A DNA stretch of 64,000 nucleotides from positions 1-64,000 of IMG/VR virus record IMGVR_UViG_3300007351_000003; one strand, written 5' to 3'. The notes below the pieces were generated by a model that worked only from the letters and a program-made list of their open reading frames with translations, was not told where the DNA came from and did no database searches. This DNA is from a virus. Position 1 is the first letter of the stretch, and each line of letters opens with the position of its first letter. Of the stretch, positions 25,473 to 34,167 are shown in pieces. The translations under genes and the position numbers were made by a program.

Positions 25473-27670
25473 TATGCGGCTACCCCTTTCTTTTGCTGCA
25501 TTGTAGAATAATCACGTCCTGCTACACGCTCACCAGATGGAGAAAGCGGCTGCATTGGTTTCATGGGGCGCTGCTCACCGCTCTGCGGCGTCATCTCGCC
25601 GTTTTCTCCGGTCAGTTGATCAATCTGTTCTTGTTCCTCGGGGAGGATTTTGTCACGGTCCAGCCCGGGGAGGCTTTTCATTGCATCCCTGAGCATGTGA
25701 CGGCGCCCGGTCATGCCGATGATTGCCATGTCGACAGGGTTATTTGTATTCCGGAGCATTTCATTCATGCGGATAATCGTCTGCTCACGCACGATCAGCG
25801 CAGATGATCCTTTTGCGACCGGCTTCATGTCCCCTGCGGGAGGCTCCGCAGAATCATCGTTATCCATGATGTAATAGGATTCGGCTTCAACCGAGGGTTC
25901 CGTCAGTCCGCGGTCAATGTGCTCAATCACAGCCTTAATACCCCTCGACGACTGCGACAGGAGCATGGATGTTGCCGAGGCTGTGTCTATGTTCGCCGGG
26001 GTTGATCCCCCGTGCGCGAACTTTGGCACTCCGGAGTCAAAATCAGCGAGGTTCATGAGGAAATCGTAGAAATCGGCGAGAGGGCCGACTATCAGCTGTA
26101 CTTGGTAGAACCGGAGGGCCGGCGCATTGGCCTGCATTTGGTTTGTCGTGACGTAGAACCGCTTGTACGGATGGAGCGGGCTTTTGTCCGGGCATCTTTC
26201 CTGGTCCTGTTCAATAATAGGACCGGATGCCATGGCCGCATTGATGCCGCATGCCCGGAATACCGCGTTTGCCGTGACCTGATGCGCCCAGAGAACGTCG
26301 GGAATAGCCTGACCCCAGAACTTGTCGGGATCTTCAATGAATGATGCCTTATAATAATTGATCTTTCCGTCTGCGTTCGGGTTGAGACGGGCCATAATGA
26401 CATGATTGCCGATGAGGATGCAGTAAACGCGATACCATTTGTCGAGGTCGGTAATAATCTCACCGCTTTTATTCATCCCCCACTCGACCAGTATGCTGCC
26501 CGGCGCCGTGCCCCAGTAAATGAGCGCGTCGACATTATCACCCATATACATCGTGTTCGTGGACTTGTTGTCCAGTGCGGCAACGCGGGAATCGATCGCC
26601 GTCCATTCCCGGAGGGCTCCATTCCCAGCTTCGCGCAGTACCGCTCGGATCTCGTTGTCGTCAAACCCGTCTACTCCAAGCATTCCTTGCAGGTCCAGCG
26701 GGGAGTACTGAGTTTTTTCAATCAGTCCGTCCTGACAACTTCTGGCTCCTACCAACGGATAAACGTTGATTGGGGAAACGCGCGAGAACTTCTCATGCAC
26801 CACATTTTCAAATGCGAACTTACGCTTCCCGGTTGCCGGATCGAACGGTCTGGTGCGCTTCACAACCATACGTTCTTCCGGTCCCTTGACGAAACAGGCC
26901 GGGAATGTCACGATATCATGGATAATCTCACGGATAGCGTTATACCACCCTCCCTCTTTCAGTTTGTCGTCTACCTTGACTTCAAACTTTTCCGTTAATT
27001 CCTTGGCCATCTGGAGCGTTTGGCGGTGTATTTCGTCAACTTTGGCCTTGAGCGCAGCCGCAACTTGTTGGGCCACCAACTCTTCTACCTCGGCGTCCAT
27101 GGCCTCGACGTCATAATTGCCCCGCGCCGTGTGCTTTTGGGCGACCATCTGGGCAACCTGACGGCCGAATGTCTGACGGACCTCTTGCTCGATCTGTTGT
27201 CCATATGCCATCTGGACCGTTTGTTCGATTTCTGGAGGGAGGTCGGGGTCCGGGGTGTTCTCAATGCCGAACGGTCGGGTACCGGCTTGGAAATATACGT
27301 CCATGATCCAGTCTTCCCCCGCACGGCACTTGGTTTCGATCACCGGCATGTACGGAGGCTCCCAGTCTTTCCCGTGCAGAATTGCGATTTCTGCCAGCTT
27401 CTTCGCATCGTACTCCAATGCTCTCGCCTGTTTTGCCCGGATCATCCGTTCTTCGATGCCAGAGGAAATTCGTTCCTGCTTGGCTCGATCGAATTGACCG
27501 CGGACAAACGACGCCAAACTGTTGATCAGGCCGGCATTGGTCTGAGGTGTCGGCACCGGGACGGGTGCTGCCTGAGCGTTTACGGCCGGCAACGTTGGGA
27601 GCGGTGCGCTCCCTGCCATCACCGGGATGATTCCTTTCTGCATTTCTGCGGGAGATATTGGAGTTATCAT
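25472..27670 (-). CDS. portal protein
   Basis: A 732-residue protein from the ATG at 27670, which has GAGG five bases upstream; a TTG ten codons earlier is less likely. The portal forms the dodecameric ring through which DNA enters and leaves the capsid. Marks include a long helical N-terminal half, GGWYNAIREIIHDIVTFPAC, the loop text DSGVPKFAHGGSTP, and NIDTASATSMLLSQSSRGIK, typical of portals of short-tailed phages. It lies in the expected order after the terminases. The C-terminus is Pro/Gln-rich. Confidence 0.85.
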   Translation of the reverse strand: MITPISPAEMQKGIIPVMAGSAPLPTLPAVNAQAAPVPVPTPQTNAGLINSLASFVRGQFDRAKQERISSGIEERMIRAKQARALEYDAKKLAEIAILHGKDWEPPYMPVIETKCRAGEDWIMDVYFQAGTRPFGIENTPDPDLPPEIEQTVQMAYGQQIEQEVRQTFGRQVAQMVAQKHTARGNYDVEAMDAEVEELVAQQVAAALKAKVDEIHRQTLQMAKELTEKFEVKVDDKLKEGGWYNAIREIIHDIVTFPACFVKGPEERMVVKRTRPFDPATGKRKFAFENVVHEKFSRVSPINVYPLVGARSCQDGLIEKTQYSPLDLQGMLGVDGFDDNEIRAVLREAGNGALREWTAIDSRVAALDNKSTNTMYMGDNVDALIYWGTAPGSILVEWGMNKSGEIITDLDKWYRVYCILIGNHVIMARLNPNADGKINYYKASFIEDPDKFWGQAIPDVLWAHQVTANAVFRACGINAAMASGPIIEQDQERCPDKSPLHPYKRFYVTTNQMQANAPALRFYQVQLIVGPLADFYDFLMNLADFDSGVPKFAHGGSTPANIDTASATSMLLSQSSRGIKAVIEHIDRGLTEPSVEAESYYIMDNDDSAEPPAGDMKPVAKGSSALIVREQTIIRMNEMLRNTNNPVDMAIIGMTGRRHMLRDAMKSLPGLDRDKILPEEQEQIDQLTGENGEMTPQSGEQRPMKPMQPLSPSGERVAGRDYSTMQQKKGVAA

Positions 27671-27690
27671 ATAGCCCTCAAGTACTTCAG

Positions 27691-27921
27691 TTAAACCCAA
27701 ACGATATTTATTCCCAAAACGGTTGTAATGCCTGCCTCAAACTGCTCGCGAAAATGCCGTTTTGATAATTTGACATACCTTCCTGCGCGAGGCATGCCTT
27801 TGCTATCGGCGTGTTTTACCCGTGGTAACATAATTTCAACCAGCGGCATTACAAGACGCACTTTCTCGTCGATCTCGCAAAGGGTACGCTCTAAGATTTC
27901 CATCCGGTCAAGAGTTGTCAT
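27691..27921 (-). CDS. small hypothetical protein
   Basis: A 76-residue protein (MTTLDRMEILERTLCEID) with an amphipathic N-terminal helix and a basic middle (GRYVKLSKRHFREQF). It overlaps the preceding Tat-signal gene by four bases and stops 20 bases before the portal ATG. Function unknown. Confidence 0.7.
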   Translation of the reverse strand: MTTLDRMEILERTLCEIDEKVRLVMPLVEIMLPRVKHADSKGMPRAGRYVKLSKRHFREQFEAGITTVLGINIVWV

Positions 27922-28229
27922 GCGTTCCCCTCATACTTCATCTTGAAACGAATTCGTGCATGTTCCGCAACTAACTCTCTCCAATTTGCAGGCGGTTCTG
28001 GCATTTCGTGCTTTAAAGCAAAGTAACAGGATTCGCCGTTCTTGTGCGTTGCCAGTCCACGGGTACCGTAACCGAAAGTCTCGAGTCTGAACGTTTCTAC
28101 ATAAAACACTGTAAACTCTTCAGGCTTTTCCTCTCTCCACCCAAGGGCTGGGACAGTGGGAACAGTAACCGCAACGACTGCACCTATCATTGCTTTCAGG
28201 AAGCCACGTCTTGAAATGTCATTCATCAT
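27918..28229 (-). CDS. protein with twin-arginine (Tat) signal peptide
   Basis: A 103-residue protein started at the ATG at 28229 (or 28226), which overlaps the upstream stop and has AAGGGG upstream. The N-terminus holds SRRGFLKAM, an exact Tat consensus (S-R-R-x-F-L-K), then a hydrophobic stretch (IGAVVAVTVPTVPALG) with a likely cleavage site after ALG. The mature part, about 70 residues, is polar with aromatic residues (FTVFYVETFRLETFGYG) and one Cys. A longer frame upstream is just the neighbour in another frame. A Tat-exported phage protein beside the portal gene is unusual. Confidence 0.75.
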   Translation of the reverse strand: MMNDISRRGFLKAMIGAVVAVTVPTVPALGWREEKPEEFTVFYVETFRLETFGYGTRGLATHKNGESCYFALKHEMPEPPANWRELVAEHARIRFKMKYEGNA

Positions 28230-28687
28230 GCGTTCCCCTTGATATGTTTTGAGCTGATGACGATGTTCGACGTCTGCAGCGGTATCATCATCTGCGGCAG
28301 CAACTGCCCGTTCTTCATCTTCCGATCCGGGAACGATACCAGCGGCTGATACTCCGGTTTCTTTCTCGGATCCGGGTTGTGGAGCACTTTCATGATCCAT
28401 GTGCCGGTCAGTTCCGGTTTCTTCCGAACGTTCACATGCAGGACCACGATGTTCATGAACTGCATGCGGCGCTTGAGGTCTTCCATGGGGAGGTTTAAGT
28501 CCCGGGCTCCGATCACCCCGCAGTGCTCCTCGAGGAATAACCTAACGTTGCCTTCTAAGTCCGCATGCGCCTTCGAAATCATCTTCTGCAACTTGGGACT
28601 GGCTAGGATGATCTGCTTCCCCTGCTCCCCGCGCAGTTCTTCGGGCAGGATCTCGACGCCGGTTAAAAGTCCGTTCTTGGCGGCCAT
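28226..28687 (-). CDS. hypothetical late-region protein
   Basis: A 153-residue basic, helical protein beginning MAAKNGLLTGVEILPEELRG. No motif is recognised. It ends in an ATGATGA overlap with the Tat-signal gene and starts three bases after the tiny gene upstream. Confidence 0.7.
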   Translation of the reverse strand: MAAKNGLLTGVEILPEELRGEQGKQIILASPKLQKMISKAHADLEGNVRLFLEEHCGVIGARDLNLPMEDLKRRMQFMNIVVLHVNVRKKPELTGTWIMKVLHNPDPRKKPEYQPLVSFPDRKMKNGQLLPQMMIPLQTSNIVISSKHIKGNA

Positions 28688-28689
28688 GG

Positions 28690-28773
28690 CTATACCCCAA
28701 TCCCAAACAGGCCCGTCGGTTTTCCGTTATTCATCGTTGTATTTGCTGTTAATGTGATCAAGAACTTTTTCAT
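28690..28773 (-). CDS. 27-residue microprotein (possible)
   Basis: ATG at 28773 overlaps the upstream TGA (ATGA) and has AAGGAAGGCGCA upstream. The peptide begins MKKFLITLTANTTMNNGKPT and has 27 residues. It fills the space between two secure genes with no gap, which argues for translation, but its size leaves real doubt. Confidence 0.45.
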   Translation of the reverse strand: MKKFLITLTANTTMNNGKPTGLFGIGV

Positions 28774-29687
28774 TGCGCCTTCCTTTCTGTGGAGGTCGAC
28801 CCGGATGCTTTCTCTGCGCTCGGAGTGCATTCGGCACATTTCCCAACCGTCTCGTTTGTGCTGCATGAGCATGGTACCGGCTCTGTCTTTCGAATGATAC
28901 TGGACGGATTGTCAAAGGGGTAATGCTTGAACGGTGTAGGGTCTTTAAATTCCATTGGCCGCCCCGGTTTCAAGTTCCCCAGATCGATCTTCGGAGCGCA
29001 CCCTTGTTTTTCTCTGACTTGATTACGAGCATACAGTGCCCGCTCGATTGCATATTTCGTTCGTTCTGCCGTTGATCTCCCTTGGTTACGCTCACATATT
29101 TTTTTGAATGTGGCATCCAGATCTCCAAGTCCATCGTAATAATCTCGCAATTCCTTCTCGTGCTCTTCACGAATAATGTCATCAAGGATTGCAACTGTTT
29201 CGGTTGATATAATGTTTCCTTCTGTCGCTGTCGGTTGCGGCGCGCAGGACTTGCAGTAGTAGGGAGTGACGATACGCTCCTCTCTGGTGGGTTCAAACGT
29301 ACCTGAAAGTGTCATAAATCCCGTCTTTTCCTCAATGAACGATTTACCCCTGACCGCCTTCTCTTGCTTCACCATGCAGCCGCAGGTGGCGCAGTCGATG
29401 GTATTGGTTGCGCCACTCTTAAATAATTCTTTTAGGAATTCAATCTCCTCTCTGGTCATCGGAGTCGGTTTCTCGGGAGTTGCAGCGCATGCGTCGGTAG
29501 CTGCACGTGCGAGGTTCGGAATACCAGACATACTTTCTGCCACGTCGTGCAGCATGCTCACTGTTTTCGCAAAATACTTTGCGGCCTGCATATGCTGTAT
29601 CCGCATGTACTGAATAAAATTAGTCGCCACTAACGTAGCCAGCAACACCCCCAATATCACGAGTACAACAATCGGTAATGTAATCAT
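28770..29687 (-). CDS. membrane-anchored zinc-binding protein
   Basis: A 305-residue protein. Residues 4-27 are a membrane helix (LPIVVLVILGVLLATLVATNF), residues about 30-50 a helix, residues about 97-150 hold a CATCGCM pair and a YYCKSCAP pair consistent with one zinc site, and near the C-terminus is a second Cys cluster (CSCSTNETVGKCAEC). The middle is acidic and helical. Function unknown; membrane plus zinc motifs suggest an envelope-located regulator or structural anchor. Confidence 0.7.
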   Translation of the reverse strand: MITLPIVVLVILGVLLATLVATNFIQYMRIQHMQAAKYFAKTVSMLHDVAESMSGIPNLARAATDACAATPEKPTPMTREEIEFLKELFKSGATNTIDCATCGCMVKQEKAVRGKSFIEEKTGFMTLSGTFEPTREERIVTPYYCKSCAPQPTATEGNIISTETVAILDDIIREEHEKELRDYYDGLGDLDATFKKICERNQGRSTAERTKYAIERALYARNQVREKQGCAPKIDLGNLKPGRPMEFKDPTPFKHYPFDNPSSIIRKTEPVPCSCSTNETVGKCAECTPSAEKASGSTSTERKAQ

Positions 29688-29707
29688 CTCAACTTCCTTT
29701 CCGCGCG

Positions 29708-29875
29708 TCAGCGCACTCGGTATCTTCCCAGGATTGTCTTTCTATAAAAATCTTCCAGCATCTTCCTTGATTTGATTTTTGGGTCCGGGTCAGGCGTTTT
29801 AATAAGCACTACTGCAACTGTGAATAACGTTGTTAGCGTTACTATAATGCACCATACTATTTCGAAAACATTCAT
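29708..29875 (-). CDS. small single-span membrane protein
   Basis: A 55-residue protein with ATG at 29875 and AAGGATAAGAG upstream. Residues 4-24 form a membrane helix (FEIVWCIIVTLTTLFTVAVV), then a polar tail with PDPDPKIKSRK. Could be a holin-like or other small membrane protein; the sequence does not decide. Confidence 0.6.
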   Translation of the reverse strand: MNVFEIVWCIIVTLTTLFTVAVVLIKTPDPDPKIKSRKMLEDFYRKTILGRYRVR

Positions 29876-29888
29876 CTCTTATCCTTTC

Positions 29889-30221
29889 TCAGCGCACCGG
29901 CACCCCGGTATTGGTTTTTACCTGCACGCAGCGGTCGTCCCAAATTTCATCAAACCGCATGCTTTTCTCGTTCGTGACCTCGAGATGCCCGATCCCCTGC
30001 TTGGACAGCCAGTCCTTGACAAACGGAACGGCATCAGGATTATCAGCGCGCGCCGTGAAAATAACGACCTCATGACCATGCTTGAGCCAGGCCTTAACTC
30101 TCCTGAGCATCCCCGGGACCGGAGCCCCGATGTGCTCAATGCCCATCCACCCGCCATATTTGGCGAGCGTACCGTCCAGGTCGACGGCATAAACTTTACG
30201 GTCTGAAAACAGGCTTTTCAT
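29889..30221 (-). CDS. HAD-superfamily phosphatase-like protein
   Basis: A 110-residue protein from the ATG at 30221, overlapping the terminase stop (ATGA). Motif I AVDLDGTLAKY gives the nucleophile Asp and acid Asp; motif II is VIFTARAD (Thr); the acidic C-terminal DDRCV fits motif III/IV. These are HAD phosphatases, and the small form resembles the phosphatase half of polynucleotide kinase/phosphatase enzymes. Substrate unknown, possibly DNA ends or nucleotides. Confidence 0.85.
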   Translation of the reverse strand: MKSLFSDRKVYAVDLDGTLAKYGGWMGIEHIGAPVPGMLRRVKAWLKHGHEVVIFTARADNPDAVPFVKDWLSKQGIGHLEVTNEKSMRFDEIWDDRCVQVKTNTGVPVR

Positions 30222-31975
30222 ACCAGTGCTCCAGCCGGCACCGTCGGGCCCATCGTGCTCCCGGACATCACTGCCCTGATCACGCTGGGGAGAGGTAGCC
30301 GCTTCCGAACCCACTGCCCGATCGCGTAGGATATCACCCGGTCGTCGAAACAACCGGACTCGGCGCCTATCGTCCCGTCATCGTTGTGCTTCATGGACAT
30401 CATTTCCCAGTACGTTTCTGGGCAGACGATGCCCTCGGCACCCTGATTAAAAAGCTCTACTAGGCCGTCAATAACGAGTGACTTCGCGTCTCCGTACTTC
30501 CCGCCCTTAGTCACCCATCCATAACGCTTAACGGGCATATGCGGAGGATTCGGCTGGGTTTCTGCGTAAATGTTCGGGTACGCCATCTCTACCAGCTTCC
30601 CGACCACGGCTGTACCATGATTGTTTCTCTCGGGCACCAACCAGGCTGTGTTATACCTGTACCCCAGATGTGCGAGCAAAATACCGAATTGCACGGCGTC
30701 AATACGTCCATGCCATTGAGCAACCTGTTTCCCTGTCAGTTGTTCAATCACATCGGCGTTTGAAAAATCCGCATGCTTGCTGGTGATCATGATGCCTTCG
30801 GCAACGTCTGCGGAAATCAAATAGGGCACCCCGGGCTTCGGTTCTTCCCACACCTGCAGCAGTTTATCGGTATCGCCGGCAAGCGGGTTCTTCGCTATGA
30901 ACTGGCCGATAGAGGTTAAACACTCGTAATATGCAACGGGCTTTTTGCATGCCTTCCGCCGGTCGTCGGCTTTTTCTGCGTCTACAATCGGACGCCCAGA
31001 GGCAAGGAAAGCCTCTTTCGCATTACTCGGATACTCCTGGCGGAAAATTCTTTCATCGCCGCGGCATTTGTTCTGGATCGCCCAGCGACGATATTGTAGA
31101 TGGCAATCGTTGATGCCGTATCTAACAACCATCTCCTGTTCATACGGCGTTCTGGTAAACCCGGGCTCGGGATCCATCTGGTATTTCGGGAACACGAACC
31201 ACGGGATAAACACGCTCGAGAATTCATTGTCTTTGTCGGCGTCGGGGTTGACTGTGCAGCGGAAGTCGGGGTTGCCGTCTCTGCCGATGAAAACCTCATA
31301 CCGGTACCGGGCCGCCCAGTAGTTGTCGTGGAACTCGCCGCCGGTCCCGGCTGCGGTGCTTTCTCCGATGATCTCAGTGTCTGGCTCGTCAGGAACGCAC
31401 TGAATAAGCGAAGTCAGCAGGGCTGAAACCGTGTGCTTCGGCCACTTGGCCAATTCGCTCAAATGCAGATAATGAATCAACTGGCCGGAACCGAGGTGTA
31501 GTTTCCCCGCCGTGCCCACGCGGATCGCGGAGTCGAGGCCGGTGCCTTCTTTGGTGTTGAATTCGAGGATTGATGTGTTATTGAATCGGGTCTTTGGTTT
31601 CAGAGGAGCATGGTCGTAATACCGCTTGACCATGCCGAAAATAAAATCAGTGGCGTCCGGCTCGTGGGTCACATGCATTGCATACCGGTTTCGTGCGTGG
31701 GTTGTTTTGTGATAGAAGCATCCCGTTGTGTCTGTAGATATTCCTTCGCGCCGGGCTTTCAATACCCACATGCGCAACAGCCTACCGTTATTAACAATGT
31801 CGCGCTTGATTTTGTGGAGAACCAACTGGACGGGGTTGAAAGTAAAGTCAATCAGGTCGCCTTCTGGGGTCTGAATCTTCAGGTTGGCGGGCGCATACTT
31901 TTCGAAATCAAGTCCAACCTCGATCATTTCGTCGGTGATTTCGAATTTACTATGTTGAGTTTCGGTATCGATCAA
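30218..31975 (-). CDS. large terminase subunit
   Basis: A 585-residue protein. It packages DNA into the capsid by ATP hydrolysis and cuts the concatemer. Visible marks: the adenine/Walker-A-like segment WVLKARREGIST, a Walker-B-like LHLSELAKW, coupling text ESTAAGTGGEFHDNYW, and the RNase-H-fold nuclease with ISADVAEG and DDRVISYAIG. It overlaps the small subunit by four bases and is followed directly by the HAD gene. Order and size are typical. Confidence 0.9.
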   Translation of the reverse strand: MIDTETQHSKFEITDEMIEVGLDFEKYAPANLKIQTPEGDLIDFTFNPVQLVLHKIKRDIVNNGRLLRMWVLKARREGISTDTTGCFYHKTTHARNRYAMHVTHEPDATDFIFGMVKRYYDHAPLKPKTRFNNTSILEFNTKEGTGLDSAIRVGTAGKLHLGSGQLIHYLHLSELAKWPKHTVSALLTSLIQCVPDEPDTEIIGESTAAGTGGEFHDNYWAARYRYEVFIGRDGNPDFRCTVNPDADKDNEFSSVFIPWFVFPKYQMDPEPGFTRTPYEQEMVVRYGINDCHLQYRRWAIQNKCRGDERIFRQEYPSNAKEAFLASGRPIVDAEKADDRRKACKKPVAYYECLTSIGQFIAKNPLAGDTDKLLQVWEEPKPGVPYLISADVAEGIMITSKHADFSNADVIEQLTGKQVAQWHGRIDAVQFGILLAHLGYRYNTAWLVPERNNHGTAVVGKLVEMAYPNIYAETQPNPPHMPVKRYGWVTKGGKYGDAKSLVIDGLVELFNQGAEGIVCPETYWEMMSMKHNDDGTIGAESGCFDDRVISYAIGQWVRKRLPLPSVIRAVMSGSTMGPTVPAGALV

Positions 31976-32556
31976 CTCTTTTTCCCCTGTGACTCTTTCC
32001 GCTTTTGCTCCAGCCGGTCGATGTACGCTGAGAAAGGATCCTCGACTACCACGGTGGAACGATAAATCCCCAGACGCTTGCCTTTCATGTCTAGGGCTTT
32101 CAGTTTGTCATAAACCTTCAGGTTGGTGACTTTGATGAGCGGCTTACTGCCATTACCCCCGCCGACCTGCGTATGCTCAATTTCGTGAATTATGGCCAGT
32201 TGCTCGTCAGTAAGCTCGCTGATGTCTTTGAGAGTTCCATCGGGCTTATAGAAATCATGATGCCCGCGGTAGAAAGCGATCATGTCAATTTCTCGGTCCC
32301 AATCTTCCGCAGTTTTAATGGCCTTATTTTCCACTTTGGCCATAAGCTCTTGAATTCGCTTCTGAACCTTTGCTAAAGCTAACCATTTGGCTGCGACCAC
32401 ATCTGGGTTTTTAGCCTTACTCCCCGCCCGCCTTGCGGCCTCGGCGCCTTTCCCCTTCATGCCGCCCAACTCCACGTATTTAAAGCAGAAAAACTCTTGA
32501 GCCTGAGTTAGTTTGTCACGCTTGGGGGTCTTCCTTTTCTCCCTAGCTTTTGCCAT
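31972..32556 (-). CDS. small terminase subunit
   Basis: A 194-residue protein with basic N-terminus and helical DNA-binding region (LTQAQEFFCFKYVELGGMKG, AEAARRAGSKAKNPDVV, RIQELMAK), matching the Terminase_2 family. It recognises the packaging site and regulates the large subunit. Its stop overlaps the large-subunit start (four bases). The C-terminus (VVVEDPFSAYIDRLEQKR) is the usual large-subunit contact. Confidence 0.85.
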   Translation of the reverse strand: MAKAREKRKTPKRDKLTQAQEFFCFKYVELGGMKGKGAEAARRAGSKAKNPDVVAAKWLALAKVQKRIQELMAKVENKAIKTAEDWDREIDMIAFYRGHHDFYKPDGTLKDISELTDEQLAIIHEIEHTQVGGGNGSKPLIKVTNLKVYDKLKALDMKGKRLGIYRSTVVVEDPFSAYIDRLEQKRKESQGKKS

Positions 32557-32579
32557 AACCTATTGCGTTCCTTTCGCCC

Positions 32580-32786
32580 TCAACCCCAACCCCTGCCCAG
32601 GTATTCCGGTTTTTCCGTAAACATTCGCGGCTCGTAAACAGGTACCTGTATGTCTGCAAGTGCCTGTATATCTTTCTTGAATTCACTGACCATATAAAGA
32701 GATCGCTCGATGATCCCTCGCAGTTCTATTGCCCTGCTTCTCCGTTTCCGGGTCTTTACCCGTCTGATGTTTAACTGGTTACTCAC
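32580..32786 (-). CDS. small hypothetical protein
   Basis: A 68-residue basic protein starting at GTG in a GTGA overlap with the upstream gene. N-terminus is very basic (NIRRVKTRKRRSRAIELRG), followed by a short helix. Could bind nucleic acid; no family recognised. Lies just upstream of the small terminase. Confidence 0.65.
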   Translation of the reverse strand: MSNQLNIRRVKTRKRRSRAIELRGIIERSLYMVSEFKKDIQALADIQVPVYEPRMFTEKPEYLGRGWG

Positions 32787-32983
32787 GCCTTCCGTCCCCT
32801 TGCCCCCACATGCTTCACGCTACCTTCTGCTGGAATTTGCCGTAGCAACCGCTTTGCCTGCATCAGTCCTGAAATAAATCCCTTCCTCCAACTCTCGGAT
32901 TTGGTAGGTGCCATATTCTTATTTGCTCGGCACCACTCTATTTCATCCTGCAGCACCCGTTTGGCGTTTTTTTTATTGATCAT
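32783..32983 (-). CDS. small hypothetical protein
   Basis: A 66-residue basic helical protein (KNAKRVLQDEIEWCRANKN, SWRKGFISGLMQAKRLL). It overlaps both neighbours by a few bases, as expected for a tight operon. Function unknown. Confidence 0.7.
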   Translation of the reverse strand: MINKKNAKRVLQDEIEWCRANKNMAPTKSESWRKGFISGLMQAKRLLRQIPAEGSVKHVGARGRKA

Positions 32984-33149
32984 CAGTACCCCACCTTTCC
33001 CGGAATATTTCCCGCCTCCTCTGCCTTCGTTCTTTCCGGTGAGTGAGATGCTTTCCGTATCTTCCCCAGGACCATGCTCCCCTGAGTCTGCGGCTCCAAT
33101 ACTCCCGGCCTAGATGACCTGCCCGCTCTGCTCGTTCGCCGTGTGTCAT
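32973..33149 (-). CDS. small Arg-rich conserved phage protein
   Basis: A 58-residue protein beginning MTHGERAERAGHLGREYWSR and continuing RYGKHLTHRKERRQRR, a style common to small phage proteins. The ATG at 33149 overlaps the upstream TAA (TAATG). Strongly basic, so nucleic-acid contact is plausible. A competing 30-residue frame in the same interval was not preferred. Confidence 0.7.
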   Translation of the reverse strand: MTHGERAERAGHLGREYWSRRLRGAWSWGRYGKHLTHRKERRQRRREIFRERWGTDDQ

Positions 33150-33499
33150 TACGGGCTGTTTCTTCGGCTGCGGATATATGCCTTCCTTGCTCCGCCCATC
33201 AGCCCCTGTTTAACCGCTTGCTCTCTGACTAATGACATCCATCCCCTGTGAGTTCTCAGACCATTAAGGTTATGGGCCGCCCATCGCGGCAAAACTGCCC
33301 AGAGATCCTTTATTTCAATTCTGCATGTGATAGTGGATATCTCTGGCCCGCTGACCATGATTGATTCACGATGTGTTCGGTCGATCTCGTCCGCTGTCAT
33401 GATGACCATTGGAATATGCCCGGAGGCGATTTCTTCGAGGTATTGCCGGTCTATAGCATCACGCAGTCCTTGGGCTGCTGCATCAATTGCCTTGGCCAT
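33149..33499 (-). CDS. hypothetical protein
   Basis: A 116-residue protein, beginning MAKAIDAAAQGLRDAIDRQY. It contains a mixed alpha/beta middle (VIMTADEIDRTHRESIMVSG, IEIKDLWAVLPRW) and a basic C-terminus. No family recognised. Probably first or second in the minus-strand late operon. Confidence 0.7.
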   Translation of the reverse strand: MAKAIDAAAQGLRDAIDRQYLEEIASGHIPMVIMTADEIDRTHRESIMVSGPEISTITCRIEIKDLWAVLPRWAAHNLNGLRTHRGWMSLVREQAVKQGLMGGARKAYIRSRRNSP

Positions 33500-33584
33500 C
33501 TAAGGGCTGAGGTAGATGATCTCTGCCATAGAAAGACAACACCTCTCCTGTTGGATCGGTGATACGTGAAATCAAGATGTTACG

Positions 33585-33704
33585 TTACGCCGATTGTGAT
33601 AAAACCCTTTCGCACTGCTTCCGCGTCTCTTCGTCCAGCGGCTGCGCAGTACGCAGGATTTGTAGGGCGTGCTCCCTGCTCTCTATTTGCTCCGTGCGGT
33701 CCAT
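33585..33704 (-). CDS. 39-residue possible protein
   Basis: ATG at 33704 opens MDRTEQIESREHALQILRTA and ends at a TAA at 33585. The helical, charged text looks protein-like, but there is no clear ribosome-binding site, so support is weak. Confidence 0.35.
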   Translation of the reverse strand: MDRTEQIESREHALQILRTAQPLDEETRKQCERVLSQSA

Positions 33705-33802
33705 AACTTATGAATAAATTCATTGAATAATTCCTCAAAACGGACCTTGTGCAACATATCTATACAGCCTCTATTATTTCATATACTTTGGAAAAACGTG
33801 AG

Positions 33803-33847
33803 TGGAATCACTGGAATATGTGGAATATTTGGAATACGTGGAATAAA
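33803..33847. repeat. five tandem 9-bp repeats (TGGAATNNN)
   Basis: TGGAAT occurs at 33803, 33812, 33821, 33830 and 33839, exactly nine bases apart, with the last three bases of each unit varying. It lies in a gene-free gap of about 200 bases upstream of the terminase operon. A sixth imperfect copy may sit at 33789. Fixed spacing suggests a protein-binding iteron array. Confidence 0.7.
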
Positions 33848-33904
33848 AACAGGCGTAATTACCCGTTTTAGTGGGTGGGTGTCTTGCTGGTGAGAATAAT
33901 GTTG

Positions 33905-34090
33905 TCACGCATAAGGCTTGCCGTACTTCTTTTCATACCGAGTGATGTTCAGTCTCCATTTGCCGCCTGGGGTTTTACGGAAAATTTCTTTGTCGGAGAT
34001 CCGATCAAGGAATTTCCGCTTCGCTACTTTGAAACAGCATTCGAAATACTTTTCAATTGGATCATTCCCGGTACGGATATCTTCTGCCAC
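33905..34090 (-). CDS. small hypothetical protein
   Basis: A 61-residue protein starting at GTG with AAGGGGGAGAAT upstream. Text DPIEKYFECCFKVAKRKFLD is a basic helix with a Cys pair, and the C-terminus NITRYEKKYGKPYA is basic. Function unknown. Confidence 0.65.
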   Translation of the reverse strand: MAEDIRTGNDPIEKYFECCFKVAKRKFLDRISDKEIFRKTPGGKWRLNITRYEKKYGKPYA

Positions 34091-34167
34091 ATTCTCCCCC
34101 TTTCAACTTAAGCCCGGGGATTTCCACCCCGGGCTCTCGTAACAAATGATCCGGCCGTGGCCGGCGC

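Noticed and set aside
33000-33110. A 30-residue minus-strand frame with GGGGAGC before ATG
   Set aside because: It lies inside the better supported 58-residue gene, which is coupled by TAATG to its neighbour.
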